Made by a program: the position numbers and the translations under genes. Shown piece after piece: positions 58,111-64,000 of a stretch of DNA of 64,000 nt. Numbering within the stretch: position 1 is the first letter of the stretch; every line of letters starts with the position of its first letter. Under the pieces are notes generated by a model, which was given only the letters and a program-made list of their open reading frames with translations, was not told where the DNA came from and did not search any database. The DNA lies in assembly GCA_964019695.1 (NCBI GenBank), contig OZ026530.1, positions 40,732,944 through 40,796,943 of the forward strand. The letters run 5' to 3'. Origin of the DNA: Loripinus fragilis. Its lineage: Eukaryota; Mollusca; Bivalvia; Lucinida; Lucinidae.

Positions 58111-59230
58111 ATGAAAACCAGTAAGGTGCACTCGACAGACAAACCATTTGTATGTAATGATTGTGGAAAATCATTTAAACGGGCAGGCACCTTAAAAGAA
58201 CATTAGCAGGTTCATAAAGGAGTGAAAGCACTCACCGGGAATGATTCTGGGAAGACCTTTAGTCAGACAAGCGATTTGAAAGAACATAAGATGGATCATT
58301 CAAAGGAAAAACCATTTACATGTAATGATTCTGGGAAATCCTTAAGGCAGCCAAGAGGTTTGAAGAAACAAAAACGTGTTTATTCTGGCGGAAAACCATT
58401 TAGATGTAATGATTCTGAGAAGTCCTTAAGCCCGATAAGCAATTTGAAGGAACAGAAGAAGGTTCATTCAGAGGAGAAATCATTTACTCACAATGATTGT
58501 GGGAAGTTCTTAAGTCAGAAAAGAGATTCGAAGGAACATAAGCAATCTCGCTCAGAGGAGAAACCATTTGCATGTACTGAATGTGACAAGTCCTTTAGTC
58601 AAGCAAGCGACTTAAAGTAACATAAGCTTGTTCATACAGGAGAAAAACCATTTGCATGTACTGATTGTGCGAAGTCCTTTACACAAGCAGGAAGCCTGCA
58701 TAGACATAAGCTAGTTCATACAGGGAAAAAACCGTTTGTATGCAATAATTGTGGTAAGTCCTTTAGCCAGCAAGCCCACTTGAAGTACCATAAGCTTGTT
58801 CATTCAGGAGAGAAATCATTTGCATGTGATGATTGCGGGAAGACCTTTAATCATGCTATCAGCTTGAAAAAACATAAGTGGTTTCATTCAGTAGAGAATC
58901 CATTTGCATGTAATCATTGTGGCAAGTCCTTTAGAAATGCATACACCTTCAAGAAACATTTGCCGGCTCATTCAGAAGAGAAAATATTTGCATGTAATGA
59001 TTGTGAAGAGTGCTTTAGTCAAGTAAACACCTTAATGAACCATAAGCGGATTCATTCAGTAGAGAATCCATTTGCTTGTTTCGCTTGTGGCAAGTCGTTT
59101 AGTCAAATAGACAGCTTGAATAAACATATTTGGGTACATTCAATAGAAAAAGATCATACCTATGCAGTGATTGCGAAAAGCTCTTAAGTACCTCAGGTGA
59201 TTTGAAGACACAATTGGGGACTAGTACAGG
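58111..59230 (+). pseudogene. C2H2 zinc-finger array, broken
   Basis: One frame from ATG at 58111 encodes about thirteen 28-residue C2H2 units joined by H(T/S)xEKPF linkers; intact proteins of this type bind DNA in the nucleus. Finger 1 (FVCNDCGKSFKRAGTLKEH) is cut by TAG at 58204. Fingers 2-5 have lost Cys and/or His residues (for example CNDSGK for CNDCGK). Finger 6 is cut by TAA at 58618. Fingers 7-12 keep all four ligands (for example FACTDCAKSFTQAGSLHRH). After 59150 a frameshift moves the next finger, YLCSDCEKLL, out of frame, and the first frame ends at 59187. A degenerate linker-like VHTEKKSH lies upstream near 58047. No KRAB or BTB domain is visible. A shorter protein from 58780 or a spliced form keeping fingers 7-12 cannot be excluded. 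Confidence 0.88.
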
Positions 59231-59234
59231 ATAA

Positions 59235-59790
59235 TTTTAATCACATTGTGGATGGTCTGGAAGTGATATAACGCCATGCAATAAAAGCTATAAACCACTA
59301 GTGGCTTACAGATTGTGACGTAACGTAATGAGGCCAAAGACGGCAAAATTGTAACATTAATATACGCCAAAAATAGTAAGTAGGTATGATCAGGAAATAC
59401 CACAATCACAATCCGCAGACAAACCCCTGGCACCACGAGGAAGAGCCACTCAACCATAACGAGACACCAGGAAGATAAATTTAGCAAAGCAACCAGATCT
59501 CTCTTCCCCATCAAGATGATTGCAATACTAGAATGGACTTAAAGTAACGTACAACAAAACATAGAACAATTACTTACTCCCACAATGGGAGTAACAATAA
59601 ACAAAAACATCGAATTTTAAGTAATGTTAATGCCATGTGATAAATGGAATCTTATATTCGTGCTCCTGTGTTATTGAATTAATGAAACTCATTGCAAAAA
59701 GAGATAAAATACTCTGTAATCCTCGCATTTTATCTCTTTTCCTCAACTCCTTTATTAAATTCAATAAATCATGAGTACTTATGTAAGATC
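59235..59790. mobile_element. Family P MITE, copy B, split by an RT-B tail
   Basis: 59235-59385 (CTGGAAGTGATATAACGCC, AAACCACTAGTGGCTTACAG) and 59543-59790 (TTAATGCCATGTGATAAAT, AAGAGATAAAATACTC, CATGAGTACTTATGTAAGAT) are one element interrupted at 59386-59542. It begins just after the zinc-finger relic. Confidence 0.75.
59386..59542 (-). mobile_element. Solo 3' tail of RT-B nested in MITE P
   Basis: TGATCAGGAAATACCACAAT, CCTGGCACCACGAGGAAGAG and CATCAAGATGATTGCAATAC. Its GTAAGTA...GATCAGGAA border resembles the AGTAAG...GATCAGGAA border of RT-A tails, which supports a shared 3' terminus. Confidence 0.8.
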
Positions 59791-59872
59791 CTTTATGTAA
59801 CAAACATATTTCTAAGGCAAGTGACTTGCAAAGAGATATGGTAGTTTAAAATTGAGATGATATGAGCCAGTG

Positions 59873-60092
59873 CATGAAATTTCCAACAATGTAATATGTT
59901 CGACCAGCTAAGCCTCAGATCAGCCTGCGCATACGCGCAGTATGATCAGAGCCTTTGCTCGTCGCTTGAGTATTCTATGATTGTCAAGCTACTGACTGAA
60001 CACCATTTGGAGTGTCTAAGCTTAACAGGAGGCTGCACAGGCTAGTCTGAGTCTACACTTGTCAAAATGCCACATTGTTGGAAATCTCATTA
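59873..60092. mobile_element. MITE M1, copy 4, reversed
   Basis: ATGAAATTTCCAACAATGTA at left, GCCACATTGTTGGAAATCTC at right; AAGCTTAACAGGAGGCTGCAC in the interior is the complement of the family core. Confidence 0.88.
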
Positions 60093-60129
60093 AACGGCTC
60101 AAATGGTTTACATGCAACCAGTAGAAATA

Positions 60130-60258
60130 GGGGATCTTTCATAAGTGCTCATATTTTATTGAAATTATTAAACGAGTTGAGAAAAAATGATAAAATGAGA
60201 GGCTTGCCGAACATTTTATCACTTCTTAGCAACAAGTTTTTTTTAAATACAGGATCAC
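60130..60258. mobile_element. Family P MITE fragment, reversed
   Basis: AAGTGCTCATATTTTATTG, ATTAAACGAGTTGAGAAAA, TGATAAAATGAGAGGCTTGC and ACAGGATCAC match the right half of family P in reverse. Confidence 0.65.
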
Positions 60259-60346
60259 AAATCTGTTTGCAAAAGTTTTCATTCGCGGTTTCCGGAATAC
60301 AAAGGGTTAATTAATGTAATAAATGGATTTTCTGTTCATTTAAAGT

Positions 60347-60516
60347 TACCCGAGACCGAGGGGCCGAGGGTTCAAGCCTCACCGGCATCACTGCGTTGTG
60401 GTCCTTGAGCAAGACACATTTATCCTAGCTTAGTACTGGTTCAACCCAGGAAGACCCGTCCCTGTTTAACTCAAAGATTGTTGATGGGACGTAAAGAATC
60501 AAATCAAACCAAATCA
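60347..60516 (+). mobile_element. tRNA-derived SINE, 5'-truncated
   Basis: Starts at CCCGAGACCGAGGGGCCG, lacking the A-box region, and runs through GGGTTCAAGCCTCACCGGC to the tail AAATCAAACCAAATC. Confidence 0.9.
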
Positions 60517-60986
60517 TATAAAGGTGATAGCGCCTTGTCACAAGAAAACCGTTGCTGGGAACTGGCAAGATACTTGATATTTCGGCTTAAAACAACAACT
60601 GTGGACAGTATAGTATGTTTGTAGTGCAAATCAAAGGCATTGATCAGCCTGTGCGATAGCACAATTTGTTTTCCACATATTTTATAGGGATTTTTACATG
60701 ATTGGGGCTCAAATATAATTTCAGTTGATGTGGTGTGTCAATATAAAAATGGATAAGTTAAAACTTTCACAAGAATACATTTAACTCCAACAACGAAAGA
60801 GTTCTTGCGCATTGTTTCTGGTGAGAAAATAGAAAATGCTCAATGTAGAATTAAATTGTTAAACAAAGATGTAAAAACATTATATTTTGAGGAAAAATCA
60901 GAAAACACATCTGATCTTTGAACAGTTTTTTCTGTTTAAAAGATTAAATCAAAGCATTGCAATGCCCGTCACCGAGGTGTTGACGA

Positions 60987-61019
<33 letters not shown>

Positions 61020-61039
61020 AGTGAAGAAATTCAACCAGG

Positions 61040-62060
61040 CGCGGGTAAACGGCAGCAAACAGTTTGGACCCAGATCAGGCCCAAAAAATCGTCGGGCCCG
61101 ATCAGGATCTAAACTATTTGATGTTCTGACATTATTATTGAAATCATTTTTTCAAAAAAATATTTTGAGAAAATCAGCGGACGACAAAAAAAGCATGAAA
61201 AATTAATTACATATCAAGTAGGTCATAAACATAATATCTAGTAATGCTTGCACATTATTATGCACAACAGCTACAACGTGTAGCATATATTTTTGAATTT
61301 GGAGTTGTAGTTTTTGTGTGCATTTAATATTACCCTTAATGCGCCAATCGCAACAAAAGCCGTCTGCATTTCTCGTCTGCTGAAATGTTTAAGAAGCCTC
61401 TGTGACAAACAGTGTGGACCCAGATCAGACTGCTCCTATAGGAGCAGTGTGTTCTGGTTCCACACTGTTTGCTTCTATACTTAATTTGTCAGGAATGTTA
61501 GGCAGTTATTTGCAGCAGACGACTTCAGCAGACGACATTTTCAGATGCATTTTTTTCTTGGCGCTTTAAGGGTTAACTCTTTATCTACCAGTGTCGTCTG
61601 CTAATAGCCTTGGTTAACAGTTTGGACCCAGATCAGGTTTGACAAATATATGAGCCTAATCAAGGTACAAACTGTTTGACATTGGAATACATAGTATTAT
61701 GTTTGAAAGAATCATTTTGAAAAAAATATTTTGAAAATCAGAAGACGACAAAAAGCATAACAATTATCAAGAAAACAGGTATGGTTGCTAATTCTGTCAT
61801 ATACAATATATAAAGTAATATTTGCACAATATTAAGCACAACAGCTGCGTTTTTGAATTTGGAGGTTTTGTGTGCATTCTGTCTATCAGAGCCGTCTGCT
61901 GATACCTTGGAAAACAGTTTGAACCCAGATCAGGCCAGACAAATCATCGAGCCTGATCATGATCCAAACTGTTTCAATTTATTTTTGAAAGAACTTTTTT
62001 AAAAAAATGGATGTTTTGAGAAAATCAACAGACACCACAAAAGCATGAAAATTACCCAGA
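61040..62060. repeat. ~300-bp tandem repeat, 2-3 units
   Basis: Units start with AACAGTTTGGACCCAGATCAGG near 61057, 61616 and 61914 and continue with CAAACTGTTT, AAAATATTTTGA, GACGACAAAAAGCAT and TTTTTGAATTTGGAG. The first unit is longer because MITE M2 sits inside it. Confidence 0.85.
61330..61576. mobile_element. MITE M2, copy 3, inside a tandem unit
   Basis: TTACCCTTAATGCGCCAATCG at left and TTGGCGCTTTAAGGGTTAA at right. The centre carries GACCCAGATCAGACTGCTCC, as in copy 1. The next tandem unit at 61865-61890 (TTTTGTGTGCATTCTGTCTATC) shows the site without it. Confidence 0.85.
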
Positions 62061-62079
62061 CAGGTACTGAAGAAAGATA

Positions 62080-62654
62080 CAGAGGCTTGAAGAAATGTGT
62101 AGTCAAAAATTTCTGTAGGTGGTATTAGATAACACATGTTAATGTTCCAAAGTACACTGACCGCTTGAAAAAGGTCAGGGTAATAAAAGTGATAAATACC
62201 TTGTCAGCATGGACCTGTGAGTTGGTTGATGAAAACTCTAACTCACCAGTCTCTGATGTCCAAGCCGAGAACTTCTACTTCCAAGTAAAGTTTATGAATT
62301 GCTATTTTAGAGAGATTATCAGTTTTACTAAAAAAATGACATAAGAGACTGGGGCCAGTCTAGAGTTTGCCAGCAGTTTGAAAAAGGATAATAAGCTTCA
62401 AATATGAATAAGAAGGGTTTTCGTTCAGAGGTACCTTATCACTAGATAATGATGTTATTTTCCAAACTGCTTTATGCTACATTTTATTATGACAAATGAA
62501 CCAGGTTTTAAAAATTGATACCAAAGTAAAGTTTGTACCCTTAGTGTTTGGGTAAATGGCGTCTCTTGAAATGTTGGTTTACTGTAGATGACTTATTATA
62601 TCTGTTATCTAAGTTATGGCAAAGAAAAAGTTTATCTCTTGCATGTACCACCAA
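62080..62654. other. Intergenic; weak inverted pair
   Basis: AACTCTAACTCACCAGTCTC near 62230 and GAGACTGGGGCCAGTC-TAGAGTTT near 62345 are imperfect complements, possibly a worn MITE. No gene recognised. Confidence 0.45.
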
Positions 62655-64000
62655 AGTAAGTAAGGGTGCAAAGATCAGGAATCGATACAATCAAGTACCA
62701 CGCCTGACCCAGGATACCAATGGGAAAGTGACAAACTCACAGCTAGACACCACAAACGAGAGCCAAGAGGTCAGCCCTTTCCCAGGATGTGACCACAAAG
62801 CACATAAACAAACGCGCCCAAAGACATAGCAAACACAAGACAGAAACAACATAAAAGATCCACAAAAGAAGTACCGCCTTGGAATGGTCAGTAAAATAAT
62901 TAACTGTAGGGCTTAAACCGGTTAAACGGTGCCAACCTCACCCTTAATTCAGATGGGGATCAAGACATATAAATATTTGGTTTGCATGAAAGACCCCTAA
63001 CTTGTCAATGCATCATCTCCTAAAACATATAAATCATGGTATAACAATGAGATAAAGCAAAGATAAGGACTCAACAGTAAATAAAACTGAATATCGGAGC
63101 AAAAGAAATCCAACAGATAAACCCCGGTGGGCCCAGCAAACAGCCAAAGCATCAGGGCCTTACCATCTCATCAATAGATAAGTCTTTAAGTCAAACCCAT
63201 CATAGAGTATGAAGTTAGGGCCCACCGGCATGCAATTAAGGAGGAAAGCAAAGTTGCCAACCGTGATTGAGTTGCCCATCAAGTATGCAGTCTGTTGCAA
63301 TACATTAATGTTATAGCCAATCTTTTTATAATGAGAAATTATTTTAATGAACTGCGCTGAAAAATTATTAGAGCCAACAATCTTCTTCAATTTATACAAC
63401 AAGTCACTATAGAAATCATTTTCCGAAAGTCCTTGGCGCAAGAGAGATTTAAGTCCAACTTGGAATTTAGAAATCAAATCATAGTATCGTCTATAAAATT
63501 TAGAACAGGTTTTGCGAAGTTTATGATGCCGATAGCCTTGTTTAAGAAGTTTTTGAGTTAACAATTTATTGCGAGTGTTGAAGTCAGCAACATAGCTAGA
63601 TGCTTTAGCAAAACGAATGAGTTGAGAGAAATAGACTCCATAGGATGTAGAGCGAGAAACATCACCATCTAAAAATGGGAAATTGACAGTCGTCACGTTT
63701 ATCATAAATTTTGGTAGAAACAATATCATCAGAAATTGACAAATGTGCAAGTCTAAAATGCGGCTTCGGTATCGGAGGTATTGGCTTTATTCAGTTGGAG
63801 CTCCGAAGGGTATATTTGACTTACCATATTGTCAAAATAAACATTATTTATGTTTAAAATATCGTCCAAATGTCTGGAAGTTGTGTTAAACGCATCAATA
63901 ACATCAGCCTGCTTATCACCTGAAAGAGACATCATAAAGTACCTCTCATAACAAAACAGGAATAAATCTACAACCAGGGGAGAACAATTAGTGCCCATAG
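62655..64000 (-). mobile_element. RT-A retroelement, 3' part, running off the window
   Basis: Best copy of the family: a ~500-bp non-coding tail (62655-63150) followed by reverse-transcriptase coding sequence on the minus strand to the window end. The tail carries all landmarks used to recognise the other copies. Non-LTR or Penelope-like; I cannot settle which. Confidence 0.85.
63160..64000 (-). pseudogene. Reverse transcriptase C-terminal half, frameshifted
   Basis: Read from the right edge: MGTNCSPLVVDLFLFCYERY, then RHLDDILNINN (the YxDD catalytic box, here HLDD), IYPSELQLNK; after a frame change near 63750, IVSTKIYDKRDD; after another near 63690, VNFPFLDGDVSRSTSYGVYF, SQLIRFAKASSYVADF, KLLKQGYRHHKLRK and FYRRYYDLISKFQVGL. 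The second long frame ends at 63160. At least two indels and the Tyr-to-His change in the catalytic box make it inactive. Resembles reverse transcriptases frequent in bivalve genomes. The 5' part lies beyond the window. Confidence 0.88.

Overview
This looks like nuclear DNA from an invertebrate animal, most likely a bivalve mollusc (inference). It is AT-rich, coding exons are short and spread over kilobases with GT-AG introns, and most of the window is transposable-element debris. The debris includes a reverse-transcriptase element of a type common in bivalve genomes, a tRNA-derived SINE, Tc1/mariner relics and many palindromic MITEs. I saw no rRNA, CRISPR, operon, phage or organelle features.

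One apparently intact gene is visible. It is a plus-strand chymotrypsin-fold (S1) serine protease, read in five exons at 16605-16803, 22187-22271, 26426-26576, 30066-30259 and 38892-39053. Intron phases are consistent and there are no internal stops. The exons carry the IIGG amino terminus, the His/Asp/Ser triad and the four standard disulfides. The exon with the start codon and signal peptide was not found and should lie upstream. Two points are odd: the residue before IIGG is Tyr rather than Arg/Lys, and the residue at the base of the S1 pocket is Gly rather than the Asp of trypsins. The end of the first visible exon has been tandemly copied 7-8 times in the following intron, with the catalytic His codon mostly turned to Asp.

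Layout: 0.3-7.6 kb is a very large foldback element with older insertions. 7.7-14.8 kb holds diverged direct duplications, a SINE, a reverse-transcriptase element copy and a TIR element. 15.4-16.5 kb is a three-unit tandem repeat just before protease exon 1. 16.6-39.1 kb is the protease gene; its introns hold an exon-fragment array, nested DNA transposons, two SINEs, a 1.9-kb CA-type minisatellite and a 6-kb inverted-repeat element. 39-50 kb is intergenic with an inverted mariner relic, MITEs and perfect hairpins. 50.2-54.0 kb is a ~170-bp satellite with an alternating two-monomer order. 54-62 kb holds palindromic MITEs and a broken C2H2 zinc-finger gene. 62.65-64.0 kb is the 3' end of a decayed reverse-transcriptase element that runs off the window.

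Palindromic elements are present in several copies, so many insertions can be ordered by comparing filled and empty copies inside the window. All calls come from reading the sequence. Family assignments are from memory of protein motifs, not from searches.
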